A DNA stretch of 64,000 bases from Pedobacter kyungheensis (GTDB lineage Bacteria; Bacteroidota; Bacteroidia; Sphingobacteriales; Sphingobacteriaceae). The notes under the pieces were generated by a model. That model was not told the DNA's origin. It was given only the letters and a program-made list of their open reading frames with translations, and made no database searches. Location: NCBI RefSeq assembly GCF_000812965.1, contig NZ_JSYN01000005.1:62001-126000 (forward strand), written 5' to 3'. A program made the translations under genes and the position numbers. Positions 24,988-33,794 of the stretch are shown here, piece by piece. Positions within the stretch are counted from its first letter, which is position 1. Every line of letters begins with the position of its first letter.

Positions 24988-25785
24988 CTAGGTTGCTGTG
25001 TATGATGAATGTAAAAAAGATTCGATTAAACCAGCGGTAAATTCGAGTGTTTTAGGATCGATATCTGGCGCGCATATTTCACCAATCATACTTCCATGTA
25101 TACCCGGTAAAATTACCAGACGCGAATTTTTAATCAACCTGGATGTTTTAACCAAATGTTCGGGAGTAATTACGTCGCGATCGGCCAGCATTAACAAAGC
25201 CTCGGCTTTAATTCCTGCAATCTCATCATCGCTGAGGTCGATATAGTTTAGCATACGCTGTTTATCTTTCTCAAACATATTTTGCAATCCGGCAGGATCG
25301 GGGTTCAGCTCCAGATAGGACTTTTTCAGGCCTTCGGGCATGTGGTCTAAAGTTGCGGCACCGAAACCATCATAAAAACCATCTATCAGTCCTGTTTTTT
25401 GGTAATTGGCAGAAATAACCACGATTTTATTTACCACAATAGGATAACGCACCGCAATATGCAGTGTTGTGGTGCCCCCGTTACTAAAGCCAAGAAAATT
25501 GGCCTTTGCAATATCTAATTGCTCAAGTAGGGTAACTACATCATTGGCATCCTGTTCAAAAGATTCAGGAGCATCACGGTCGCTGGTACGTCCGTGCGCC
25601 TGCAATTCCACAGCAATTAATTTATTGTTTTGGGCCAGATAAGGAATAAAATTGCCAAAGTTGGAGGGGATGGTAGAGCCACCGCCGTGGATCAATACCA
25701 ACGGAATTTCACCTTCGCCATAAACCTCGTAATACATACTGATCCCGTTAACGGATTTTGTGCCAGTTATTTTTTCAGTTTCCAT
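24988..25785 (-). CDS. Alpha/beta hydrolase
   Basis: 265 residues. The oxyanion region is LVLIHGGGSTIPSNF. The nucleophile elbow is FLGFSNGGTTTLHIA (Ser in G-F-S-N-G). The acid is Asp in LMLADRDVITPEH, and the catalytic His lies in LPGIHGSM. The substrate cannot be told from the sequence. There is no signal peptide, so it is probably cytoplasmic. It heads a probable operon with the GNAT gene downstream. Confidence 0.9.
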   Translation of the reverse strand: METEKITGTKSVNGISMYYEVYGEGEIPLVLIHGGGSTIPSNFGNFIPYLAQNNKLIAVELQAHGRTSDRDAPESFEQDANDVVTLLEQLDIAKANFLGFSNGGTTTLHIAVRYPIVVNKIVVISANYQKTGLIDGFYDGFGAATLDHMPEGLKKSYLELNPDPAGLQNMFEKDKQRMLNYIDLSDDEIAGIKAEALLMLADRDVITPEHLVKTSRLIKNSRLVILPGIHGSMIGEICAPDIDPKTLEFTAGLIESFLHSSYTAT

Positions 25786-25942
25786 ATCTTTATGATTTAC
25801 TTAGCCATTTAGCCTTGCCGGTGCGCATTTATTTATAAATTTAGCATAAGTAAGCCATTAAATTGTAGAAAGTCTGGATATTGTTAAGTATATCGCCCGA
25901 AATGTAGCCGTTTACCTGTTACTAGCCATCATCACTTATCTG

Positions 25943-26533
25943 ATGCTGATTGGCATTATCCGTTATTATCCGCTGCGCGATGATATTGGCTTTTTGCAGT
26001 TTAAACAAGAATACCTGGATATATTACCCTGGAAGATTGCTTTTTATACCCATGTGTTTACCATTATTTTTGCCTTGCTAGCTGGTTTCACCCAGTTTTC
26101 GACGACAATATTGGCTAAACATAAAAGGTTACACCGCATCATGGGCAAAATTTATGTTTACGATATTTTTCTGAACTTCCCGGTGGCTTTTGTGATGGGT
26201 ATTTATGCCAATGGCCTTTTACCTACCAAAATGGCTTTTATCCTGTTAGATTGTTTATGGGTTTGGTTTACTTATAGAGCGGTAGTTGAAATTAAGAGCG
26301 GCCATGTTTCTAGGCACAAGGAATTCATGATCCGCAGTTATGCACTTACCTTATCGGCGGTTTCGCTAAGATTTTGGAAGATTGTTATTTTAAGTTTTGT
26401 GCAGGTAGATCCCTTACCACTTTATATGATTAATGCCTGGCTGGGTTTTGTGCCTAATTTGTTGTTTGCCGAATGGCTGATTAGAAAAAGGAGGCGAAAA
26501 CTAACGTTCAAAGCGAATATTGTACAAGATTAA
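25943..26533 (+). CDS. DUF2306-family membrane protein
   Basis: 196 residues from the first ATG. The family signature is KHKRLHRIMGKIYVYDI, with FPVAFVMGIYANG and HKEFMIRSYALTLSAVSLR. Helices cover about 35-55, 72-95, 98-118, 130-150 and 160-185. The same frame is open for 27 codons before the ATG, up to a TAA at 25859, and those codons encode a convincing transmembrane helix (NVAVYLLLAIITYL), but there is no ATG, GTG or TTG among them. The true start may be the ATT at 25862, or the helix may have lost its start. The 3' end overlaps the next, convergent gene by 33 bases. Function is unknown. Confidence 0.75.
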   Translation: MLIGIIRYYPLRDDIGFLQFKQEYLDILPWKIAFYTHVFTIIFALLAGFTQFSTTILAKHKRLHRIMGKIYVYDIFLNFPVAFVMGIYANGLLPTKMAFILLDCLWVWFTYRAVVEIKSGHVSRHKEFMIRSYALTLSAVSLRFWKIVILSFVQVDPLPLYMINAWLGFVPNLLFAEWLIRKRRRKLTFKANIVQD

Positions 26534-26710
26534 AGCGGCAATAGCACTAAAAATAATGATGCTGCTCAATATAAAAACGCCAATAGAAATGGCAGTTACA
26601 TACTGATTATTACGTGCAATTAGCTTTTTTCGTGTAAGCGTTGTGATAAAAGCTGCGGCCAGAAGCGAAATAAGTGCTGGAATAACAATAAAAACGAAGA
26701 TAAATTCCAT
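26501..26710 (-). CDS. Small two-helix membrane protein, uncharacterised
   Basis: 69 residues: MEFIFVFIVIPALISLLAAA as a first helix, a short basic loop TTLTRKKLIARNNQYV, then a second helix SIGVFILSSIIIFSAIAALI. I do not recognise a family. The clean alternation of helix, positive loop and helix makes it a believable inner-membrane protein. Its end overlaps the convergent DUF2306 gene by 33 bases. Confidence 0.6.
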   Translation of the reverse strand: MEFIFVFIVIPALISLLAAAFITTLTRKKLIARNNQYVTAISIGVFILSSIIIFSAIAALILYNIRFER

Positions 26711-26772
26711 AAACGTTAATTTTTTGCACTAAAATAACGATTAATTTGTTTGTTCAGATCAGGCTAAACAAA

Positions 26773-26800
26773 AAAGCATCAACCGGTTGATTGATGCTTT
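26773..26800 (-). terminator. Terminator of the lipoprotein gene 26823-27437
   Basis: AAAGCATCAA (26773-26782) and TTGATGCTTT (26791-26800) form a 10-base stem with an 8-base loop and a minus-strand T run. Its stem repeats that of 23922-23943. Confidence 0.8.
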
Positions 26801-26822
26801 GTATTTAGTTGGAACGAATAAA

Positions 26823-27437
26823 TTAAAGTGTGAACTGAATTTGTTGCACCAGGTAAGCTTTACCGAATTTTTGAGGATCATGCGTAACTGTTGCTTTAAT
26901 GGCTTTCCATTTGGGTTGCAGTCCTAATTTCCAGTCGGCACGTATTTCTTTTACATTTTGCCAGATTTCTTCCAGCTGCCCTGCTACAGTATTGTTGGCA
27001 GGGGTGAATTGTAATTTATCGGGAATAAAATAATAATCGTTTCCTGTTTTGCTTAATCTTATCGTTGGTCCGCCTGGCACGTAAGATACAATCAGCTGGA
27101 TATCGAAAGATTCAGTTCCCTTGTATTGTTCCTGGTTAATGACTTTGACAAATTCAAAATAGCTTGATGGACCATCTTGCGGTGGATCGCTGAGGTAGCG
27201 AAATCTTGCCTTTATCCGGTAATTCGTACCTGGTAACCGCTGATCAAAACCTGATAAGTAGCTGCCTGCATCAAGATTTTCGGGTAGTTTAATTAAAACA
27301 TCCTTGTCGGCGCCATAGCGGTGATCGACCATTAATTCAACTTCCTGACCATTTTTTAAGTTAAGGGGGCCATAAACAGGTTCTTTTTTACACGATAAAA
27401 AAGAAAGGGTCAATAGAAACAAGGCTAGTTTTCTCAT
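26823..27437 (-). CDS. Putative lipoprotein, uncharacterised
   Basis: 204 residues. The signal MRKLALFLLTLSFLSC has lipobox FLSC, then KKEPVYGPLNLKNGQEVELM. The mature part is mostly beta, with VELMVDHRYGADKDVLIKLP and FDIQLIVSYVPGGPTIRLS. No known domain is recognised. It ends FGKAYLVQQIQFTL. The strong terminator, clear lipobox and isolated position support a real gene. Confidence 0.75.
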   Translation of the reverse strand: MRKLALFLLTLSFLSCKKEPVYGPLNLKNGQEVELMVDHRYGADKDVLIKLPENLDAGSYLSGFDQRLPGTNYRIKARFRYLSDPPQDGPSSYFEFVKVINQEQYKGTESFDIQLIVSYVPGGPTIRLSKTGNDYYFIPDKLQFTPANNTVAGQLEEIWQNVKEIRADWKLGLQPKWKAIKATVTHDPQKFGKAYLVQQIQFTL

Positions 27438-27922
27438 AAAGGCTTTAAGCTGGTTTTTGGTTAATTTAGTTTTTTTAAGAAAACGATAAGGTTAATGCAA
27501 ACGCTACATTTATCTTGTAAAAGATGTTTTCGGGCTTTTTAAAAAACAAAAAGTAGTCGATATATTTTTTTAATACTAAGTTTTTGGACTTAATGATTCT
27601 ATTTCTCAGATCAATTTAGCAAAGTTAAGGCATCTCGTAAAATAGTATTAATTCGATATTTGATTATGGGGTGCTTAGATGGCTGTCGCAAAAATGGACA
27701 TCTAATGTTTGATAGAAGACTAAATTATCAGTACTTTCAGGACGGGGATTAATCCTCAAAAAACAAACGCTTTCTTCAATGTTTAAGTATTTATTTTCTT
27801 TTTTCGACTGGTTAACAGGTATTTGTCTGCAGGTGATTAATCAAGGTTGTTACGATGTGAAATTGTATTTCCAATTGTTTAACAGAATCTGGAAACCGGT
27901 ATCGATTTATTCAAACACTAAG
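27438..27922. other. Non-coding stretch between divergent genes
   Basis: No credible gene. The region is AT-rich with T and A tracts and should hold the promoters of both flanking genes. I found no convincing -33/-7 pair. The in-frame codons 27779-27922 upstream of the lipoprotein are treated as non-coding because the lipobox start lies at 27923. Confidence 0.5.
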
Positions 27923-29149
27923 ATGAATATCTTCTTATTCACTGGTATTGTTCTTTTGATGGGATGTAAGACAAAAAAAGATGTTACCCTCGTTGGTAAT
28001 TTTCCATCTAGTAACAATGCTGTTGTTATGGTTAAAGGAAAAGCTGTTAAGCTTACAGAAAATGTAAAAAACGATAAATTTAATGTGACAATCAAAGAAG
28101 CAAAAGCAGGATTCTATGATCTTACCCTTGAAATTCCTCCTTTAGTTAAGGAAGAGAAAGATATTAGAAATCGTTTAGGCAAAACGATGAAAATCTCTGT
28201 TGCAAGGATGATTTCTAAAACAATTTATATTGATCCACAGCAGGATATCAGCTATAATTTAAAACTGGAATTACCCAGAGGCATAAATTCGGTTGATTCG
28301 ATGCCAGCTAAAGTATTCAATAAGCTTAATTTAAGTTTGGATTCCAGGAGCTATGATAGCAAAGTGTATGAAAAGATATCAATAATCCAACGAAAATACT
28401 ACTACATAAAGAATTCTAAAGAGAGCGAACTGAACCTAAAACGTGATCAGGCGTTGGTTGATAAAAAAATGGAAGAATATAGTGCATTAAGTGATTCTTT
28501 GGTTTTTTTATGGAAAGCTAATTTGGTGCCTCAGATGACTGGAGAATACCGGGAGACAATGCGTGAAAATTTAGGATCGATTATAACTCCGTATCTAATT
28601 TCGAAGGCCGTTGATTTAGACCAGCACTTTCAGGAATATAGCAGTATTGTTAATCATTTGAAAGGTGCAGCAGCTACTTCTGAATATGCCAATAGTGCCC
28701 GTGAAAGACTAAAATTTTTAGAAAGCACCAGTATCGGACAAAAATTACCAGAGCCTATAGGGGTAGATCCTAATGGTAAACAGTTTAAAAGCAATCAAAA
28801 AAGAGCCAGATATACATTGATAGAGTTTTGGGCTTCCTGGTGCGCACCATGCAGACAGAATAATCCTGAACTGCTTAAAATATATACTAAATACCATAAT
28901 AAAGGATTCAATATAATCGGAGTTTCTATCGATGAACACAAAGGAGCCTGGCTAGATGCTATCCGCAAGGATAACCTGATCTGGCAACACGTTTCAGATC
29001 TTAAATCCATGACGGCAAGTCAAAACACTAGCCGCTTCAATATTGTAGAAATCCCTAATAATTTTCTGATTAATGATAAAGGGATCATCCTGGCTAAAGA
29101 TTTGAGTACAGAAAATTTAAAAGAAAAGTTAACAATTTTGCTGAAATAG
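27923..29149 (+). CDS. Thioredoxin-like (TlpA-type) lipoprotein
   Basis: 408 residues from MNIFLFTGIVLLMGC, whose lipobox LMGC fixes the start. A frame start at 27779 would bury this signal. The N-terminal region (about 20-120) is a beta domain like DUF4369 (NVKNDKFNVTIKEAKAGFYD). A charged helical middle follows. The C-terminal thioredoxin fold has FWASWCAPCRQNNPEL, with Cys307 and Cys310, and GFNIIGVSIDEHKG, then EIPNNFLINDKG with the cis-Pro region. Such proteins reduce disulfides in the periplasm, fed by a DsbD-like protein. A similar but smaller protein is at 58575-59081. Confidence 0.9.
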   Translation: MNIFLFTGIVLLMGCKTKKDVTLVGNFPSSNNAVVMVKGKAVKLTENVKNDKFNVTIKEAKAGFYDLTLEIPPLVKEEKDIRNRLGKTMKISVARMISKTIYIDPQQDISYNLKLELPRGINSVDSMPAKVFNKLNLSLDSRSYDSKVYEKISIIQRKYYYIKNSKESELNLKRDQALVDKKMEEYSALSDSLVFLWKANLVPQMTGEYRETMRENLGSIITPYLISKAVDLDQHFQEYSSIVNHLKGAAATSEYANSARERLKFLESTSIGQKLPEPIGVDPNGKQFKSNQKRARYTLIEFWASWCAPCRQNNPELLKIYTKYHNKGFNIIGVSIDEHKGAWLDAIRKDNLIWQHVSDLKSMTASQNTSRFNIVEIPNNFLINDKGIILAKDLSTENLKEKLTILLK

Positions 29150-29272
29150 CCTGGTTCGTCAAGAGTTCTATTTGCAACAATATGGTTAATGTACTATAAA
29201 AAGTTAATCCTGATGTTTAAATCAAATACGCCTGACAAAGGTCTCATTTGATCTTGCACTAACATTAATCCA

Positions 29273-30940
29273 CTATTTTGGTATGGGAAGTCTCAAAAAA
29301 TCAAGAATAACCTTATTTAGATCTTCCGGTTTTTCAAAAGGAACATAATGCGTGGTATTTGGAATGATTTGTAACTGAGACTTGCTAATGTTAGCCGCAA
29401 TTAATCTCGTATGCGCAGGCTTAATAACATCATCACTTCCTGCAATAACCAATACGGGATTGGCAATCTGTTGCAACTGTTTTGTAGTGATATGGGGCTG
29501 CTCAAGCGTCAGACTAATCAAACGGGAGTCTTTTGATGGGTTTTGGACCTTAAGCTCATTGCTGAAAGCGGTGAGTAAACTATCTGATACGCCCGATGGA
29601 TCGAGGTTTGCACCGATGGTTACTATATTGTTTACCAGTTCCGGATGGGTAAGATTGAAGCTTAGCGCAGTATTGCCGCCATCACTCCAGCCAACAATAT
29701 TTACTTTTTTCAGCTCCATTGCCGTAAGCACCTTATACAGATCATTGGCAAAGCCATCGTAACTATAAGCCTCAGAAGATAAATCTGTGCTTCTGCCCTG
29801 ACCTCGCGTATCCAGAGCGATTACCCTGAAGTGTTTCGCAAAAGCGGGAATTTGCTGATAGAAATCTGCTATACTTCCGTTGTTACCATGTAAAAGTACC
29901 AGTGGCTCACCTTTGCCATACTCTTCTGTGTAAATTCTGGCGTCTCCCAGATCAATATATTTGCCGTTTTTGTTTTTGCCATATCCGCTTTTCAGGGAAG
30001 CTTGCTTGTAACGGTAGTAATTGGCCAGTGCAGTTATCTCTGGCTTTTCAGCTGCTGAAGGCTTGTCTGCAAGCTCTGGTTTGTCTGCTTCCTTACTATA
30101 TTTAAGATCCAAATTAGCGATGAAAGTTCCGGCATTGCTTTCCCAGTTTCCCTGACTTTGATATCGGAACAGCAAATCTTTAGCTACCGTTTTCTTTGCC
30201 GAAACGCCAAAAACAAAATTATTGCTGCTATCTGGTGCGTAGGCAACCAGCTGTAGTGTAACTGCGATCTTGTCCAAACCATCAAAACTGAGCTCATGAG
30301 CTGCAAGATCTATATGCTGCCAGCCAGTAGCGGTGGTATGATAAGTAATGTTTTTACGTAAAACATTACTATCTGGTAAATTATTTTTTACGGTATAAAC
30401 ATTAAGTTTTAAGGTGATAGCAGAAAACCTCGAGCTGGGCATGATATAGAAATTATAGGCTTTGAGCAAGGTTCGGTTGTATATTTCGAAAATATTTCCC
30501 TGTTCTATGCTTGGAACGTTCTTATCGAACATTTTAGAAAAAGTAATCATGGGTCTGGATTGCTGCCCTACGATCCGTTCTTTCAGTTTAGTTCCTTTGA
30601 TAAGCACTTCGGCCATATCAAATACCTTTTCTTTGAGCGTAACAATGATACCCGGTTTGAGTTCGTTTTGCTTAAGCTGCCGATCCATAAAACCGATGGC
30701 ACTGAACGTTAGACTAGTGCCGGCAAGACTGTCGGGGATAACCAGTTTGAAAGAACCATCTTCGCTGGCCACAGTAGCAACCCTGCTATTTTTAATACCT
30801 ATTGAGCAATAGGGGATAGGATGTTGCTGAGTATCTTTGATACTCCCGGTTAAAATATATTGTGCCTGGGCATTGAATAAGGTAAATAAGGCTGCGAATG
30901 TTAAAAACAGCCTTTTAAAACTGCAAGGGATTTTTTTCAT
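29273..30940 (-). CDS. Secreted fusion: carboxypeptidase-regulatory-like domain plus alpha/beta hydrolase
   Basis: 555 residues from MKKIPCSFKRLFLTFAALFT (signal, ending NAQAQ); a start 20 codons earlier is less likely. Residues about 28-110 are a CarboxypepD_reg-like domain (GSIKDTQQHPIPYCSIGIKN; EDGSFKLVIPDSLAG). Residues about 120-270 form a beta-rich region of unknown type (IYNRTLLKAYNFYIMPSSRF). The last 240 are an alpha/beta hydrolase: LVLLHGNNGSIADF, nucleophile Ser in NIVGWSDGGNTALS, Asp in VIAGSDDVIKP, His in TTHYVPFEKP. The N-terminal domain usually belongs to TonB receptors, so the pairing is unusual. Likely periplasmic or surface esterase; substrate unknown. Confidence 0.85.
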   Translation of the reverse strand: MKKIPCSFKRLFLTFAALFTLFNAQAQYILTGSIKDTQQHPIPYCSIGIKNSRVATVASEDGSFKLVIPDSLAGTSLTFSAIGFMDRQLKQNELKPGIIVTLKEKVFDMAEVLIKGTKLKERIVGQQSRPMITFSKMFDKNVPSIEQGNIFEIYNRTLLKAYNFYIMPSSRFSAITLKLNVYTVKNNLPDSNVLRKNITYHTTATGWQHIDLAAHELSFDGLDKIAVTLQLVAYAPDSSNNFVFGVSAKKTVAKDLLFRYQSQGNWESNAGTFIANLDLKYSKEADKPELADKPSAAEKPEITALANYYRYKQASLKSGYGKNKNGKYIDLGDARIYTEEYGKGEPLVLLHGNNGSIADFYQQIPAFAKHFRVIALDTRGQGRSTDLSSEAYSYDGFANDLYKVLTAMELKKVNIVGWSDGGNTALSFNLTHPELVNNIVTIGANLDPSGVSDSLLTAFSNELKVQNPSKDSRLISLTLEQPHITTKQLQQIANPVLVIAGSDDVIKPAHTRLIAANISKSQLQIIPNTTHYVPFEKPEDLNKVILDFLRLPIPK

Positions 30941-31030
30941 ATACCGCAAAGACGATGCAGCCGGCTGAGTGGTTGCATGACCTATGGAGTTTAGACTCAA
31001 CCATTCAGGAATACCTTTATTCTGAGCGCT

Positions 31031-31513
31031 TTAGTTTTGCCTGCTCCTTAGCGATAAAATATTCAAATATTTATCAATACGTCTCTTGTTTTGCTGTTGC
31101 AACAGGGCAGGATAGATGTTCATCAGGATGTTAACCAAAGTCATTACCACCGCAAAAAGGTACAAACCTTTCAATATTTTAATAAAAATAAACACAGACA
31201 TAAAACCAAAAGCCAGTAAATGGTTAAGCTCAGCCAGGTTCATTTCTTTTCTGTATTCATTTAACTCGCTAACCATAATTTTTTTCTTCATAGAGAGCTT
31301 AGGGTTGAAAAATTTAAAGAAAGAATGCAAAATGATATATTTAAATACATTCAGTCCCAATAATTTGTTAACCTTCTCATTTTTTATGTAGTTAAGGTGC
31401 ATTAAGCGCGGATGGTATAAATTCATTTTTGTGAAAAAAGCATTCAATAACATGCCGGCAATCCAGGAAATAAAGGCAATAGAGAAACTGAAAGTGATTT
31501 GTTTGATGAGCAT
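31031..31513 (-). CDS. Membrane protein, possibly carotenoid-glycoside acyltransferase-like
   Basis: 160 residues. Hydrophobic helices are near 3-25 (QITFSFSIAFISWIAGML), 98-118 (LAFGFMSVFIFIKILKG) and 115-135. The end NIYPALLQQQNKRRIDKYL resembles the N-x-Y-P-x-x-x-Q-x-x-N-x-x-R motif of CrtO-type acyltransferases, but this is a weak, motif-only match. No carotenoid gene is near. It follows the fusion hydrolase gene upstream on the same strand by 90 bases and may be transcribed with it. Confidence 0.55.
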   Translation of the reverse strand: MLIKQITFSFSIAFISWIAGMLLNAFFTKMNLYHPRLMHLNYIKNEKVNKLLGLNVFKYIILHSFFKFFNPKLSMKKKIMVSELNEYRKEMNLAELNHLLAFGFMSVFIFIKILKGLYLFAVVMTLVNILMNIYPALLQQQNKRRIDKYLNILSLRSRQN

Positions 31514-31735
31514 AATGGTCGGTTTTCCTCTTGTTTTCCAGTCGATAAATCAGGGATGCTAAAATACAAGACACTTTTTATCTTTTAACAATCCTGATTG
31601 TAATTTCGAAAAATAAATAGCAGGCATTAAACGTACACCTAAACAGTAAATGTTTGTTAACTTATTTTTTGCGGTATCAGCCTTTCACTTGAATGCAGAT
31701 TAGAATTATTTGCTAAATTAGCTAAAAACTAGACT

Positions 31736-32083
31736 ATGAAATTCTTAATTACTTTGATTATCTGCCTGGCCTGTTATTCGAGCCATGCACAAACTGCCAA
31801 GGAGCTCGTTGGAAAATGGAAACTTGTAAAACAAACCAATAACGGCATCGTATCTACCCCCGAAAATACCTATCAGGTTTTTAGCGAAGATGGGGTATTT
31901 AATGGGATCAATGGAGATAAATCCAGAAAAGGGAAATGGAAATTATCGGCCGATAATAAACAATTAACCATTAAAATCAGTGTTGTTTCAATCGCTTTCT
32001 CAGTTGATTATTTCGATGCCAAAAAACGCATTATAAGCAGCAATAAAACAGGCACTCTGGAATATGAAAAAGTTACTGAATAG
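31736..32083 (+). CDS. Small secreted lipocalin-like protein
   Basis: 115 residues with signal MKFLITLIICLACYSSHAQ. The mature part begins TAKELVGKWKLVKQTNNG and continues YQVFSEDGVFNGINGDKSRK and GKWKLSADNKQLTIKI, which matches the lipocalin-like (DUF5004-type) pattern G-x-W-x-L and F-x-x-D-G. It probably binds a small ligand in the periplasm; no enzyme site is visible. Immediately after its TAG the same frame stays open for another 47 codons (next entry). Confidence 0.75.
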   Translation: MKFLITLIICLACYSSHAQTAKELVGKWKLVKQTNNGIVSTPENTYQVFSEDGVFNGINGDKSRKGKWKLSADNKQLTIKISVVSIAFSVDYFDAKKRIISSNKTGTLEYEKVTE

Positions 32084-32227
32084 CAGGGAAAAACAGACTT
32101 CCTTACCTTCATTAAAATGTGCGCAAGCTTTGGCATCGAGAAATGGGCTATTCGCATGGATAAGATGACTTGCATATATTACGATAAGGCTGGAAATGAA
32201 GTGCTGGAAGAGAAAATTCCTCACTAA
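32084..32227 (+). pseudogene. In-frame extension after the lipocalin-like stop, possible gene remnant
   Basis: Directly after TAG (32081-32083) the frame reads on through FIKMCASFGIEKWAIRMDKM and YYDKAGNEVLEEKIPH to TAA at 32225. The codons look protein-like, but no start or family is recognisable. It may be a worn remnant of a neighbouring gene or of a longer ancestral protein. Confidence 0.3.
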
Positions 32228-32232
32228 TTTTT

Positions 32233-32255
32233 GCAAGTGCTTTTAGAGCACTTGC
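32233..32255. terminator. Hairpin between convergent genes
   Basis: GCAAGTGCT (32233-32241) and AGCACTTGC (32247-32255) form a 9-base stem with a 5-base loop. It lacks a strong T run, so it is a weaker terminator than the others. Confidence 0.5.
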
Positions 32256-32304
32256 CTTTCCTACACAATCATCTACTTAGCGAGAAAGGTCTGGACAGGC
32301 CGAT

Positions 32305-33078
32305 TTACAATATATGGTTGGCCATACAGTAGGATATTAATCCGGCACTGTTTGTTACGCCTGCTTTTCGCAGGATGTTTCTTCGATGGGTCATTACCGT
32401 ATGAGGGGAGATAAATAGCTGCTCAGCAATTTCCGGATTTTTATAGCCCTTTGAAATAAGCATAATTATTTCCAGCTCTCTTTCACTAAATGATGCTTTT
32501 TCGCTCTTTAAAGGTGAAGGAATAGTTATTTTTTTCTTCCATAAATTCCTTTTTCCCAGTAGGTCGCTTAAGGTTACCGTAAAATTATTTTTCTGCGTGA
32601 GTAGACTGATATCGGTGTGGACATTAAGCACAAGTTTCACCTTACCCTTATCATCAGTTGTCAGAGTCACAGCCTGGTGCTGGAAAAGTCTGTAGCTACC
32701 ATCGGCTGTTTTAGCCCGAAAACAGTAAGCACTTTTAAATAGGGCAGTTTTACTGATCGTATGCTGCTGGCTGCACTGGATCAGCACAGCCTCTTCAGCA
32801 GCAGCAACATAGGCAATATCCTTCGGATGAATGATGCCGATGATATCATCGAAGGTTAAAACGTCTTTTCTAATACCTAGTATATCGCCAATGTTATTAC
32901 TGGTATAAACCAGGCTTCGGTCGCTGAAATCTACAATATAGTGATAACTAGGACCAGAGGTAAAAATAGAAGCTAAAAGTTGATTGATTCTCAGTTCTGG
33001 GAGATTATTCCCCTTTGAGCTGATTCGCATCAAATTATTGTCCCATACCTGATGAAGTAAGGATTTTTTTCTATCCAT
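32305..33078 (-). CDS. PAS-LuxR family transcriptional regulator
   Basis: 257 residues. A PAS-like fold occupies about 45-165 (HYIVDFSDRSLVYTSNNIGD and FDDIIGIIHPKDIAYVAAA). The C-terminal LuxR/GerE domain is FSERELEIIMLISKGYKN, PEIAEQLFISPHTVMTHRRN, LRKAGVTNSAGLISYC. There is no receiver domain, so it is not a standard response regulator; the PAS probably binds a ligand or senses redox directly. Target genes are unknown. It stands alone. The 156 bases upstream show nothing recognisable. Confidence 0.87.
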   Translation of the reverse strand: MDRKKSLLHQVWDNNLMRISSKGNNLPELRINQLLASIFTSGPSYHYIVDFSDRSLVYTSNNIGDILGIRKDVLTFDDIIGIIHPKDIAYVAAAEEAVLIQCSQQHTISKTALFKSAYCFRAKTADGSYRLFQHQAVTLTTDDKGKVKLVLNVHTDISLLTQKNNFTVTLSDLLGKRNLWKKKITIPSPLKSEKASFSERELEIIMLISKGYKNPEIAEQLFISPHTVMTHRRNILRKAGVTNSAGLISYCMANHIL

Positions 33079-33234
33079 ATGAATCTTGAGGGCATTATAG
33101 GGAACAGATAAAAAAATAGACGATAGTAGTTGGGTAGATGTAACTGCTGTTCGTACTTAAAACCTTCGATTGAATATAATAAATAACTTCCTAAAGACGA
33201 TATCCAGATTTTAATAATCTGCAAAATGCCCGGT

Positions 33235-33657
33235 TTACAATCCCATATGCAAAATTGGATATTCTTTACCCATTCCATCCAATTCTGATCTATTTAAAAT
33301 ATAGAATCCAATGTGTTTATAGAAACCAACAGCTTCCGTATTTTGCTCATTTACATCAACTTTAGTTACCTTTAAATTCTCAATGGCATATTTAATCAAC
33401 TTTTTACCTACTCCTTTACCACGGCTATCGTTATGAACGAATAGCATCTCAAGGTTCTCTTCCAAGGTACCCATAAATCCAGCTAAAATGCCACCTTCTT
33501 CAAACCCCAATAGTTTAACATGTTTAAAATACACAGGCAGCTGTTCCTTATAATAAGTAAAGTCTTCATCTTTCAAAAAATCATGTGTATTTAGTACTGC
33601 ACTTCCCCATATTTCTATAAGACGCGGATAATCCCTTAGTTTAATTTCCCTTATCAT
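33235..33657 (-). CDS. GNAT-family N-acetyltransferase
   Basis: 140 residues. Motif A is FVHNDSRGKGVGKKLIKYAI (R-G-K-G-V-G), motif B is VNEQNTEAVGFYKHIGF. The N-terminus is MIREIKLRDYPRLIEIWG. It resembles the small YjaB-like group. The substrate is unknown. It is divergent from the P-loop gene at 33795. Confidence 0.9.
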   Translation of the reverse strand: MIREIKLRDYPRLIEIWGSAVLNTHDFLKDEDFTYYKEQLPVYFKHVKLLGFEEGGILAGFMGTLEENLEMLFVHNDSRGKGVGKKLIKYAIENLKVTKVDVNEQNTEAVGFYKHIGFYILNRSELDGMGKEYPILHMGL

Positions 33658-33794
33658 AATTACAAATATAAAAGTTGTAGCTTATACACTGAATTTTAGG
33701 TAAAACTTCTCCAGCGTACTCCCCCTAAGAGGTAAATGCATAATTGATCATTGTTTAAATATTTTATAATCACCCAAAATTCCTATAATTACAA

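Noticed and set aside
27779..27922. 48-codon N-terminal extension of the TlpA-like lipoprotein
   Set aside because: It would bury a good lipoprotein signal that starts at 27923.
31031..31513. Firm assignment as a carotenoid acyltransferase
   Set aside because: Only a short C-terminal motif agrees and no carotenoid genes are near, so it is listed as possible only.
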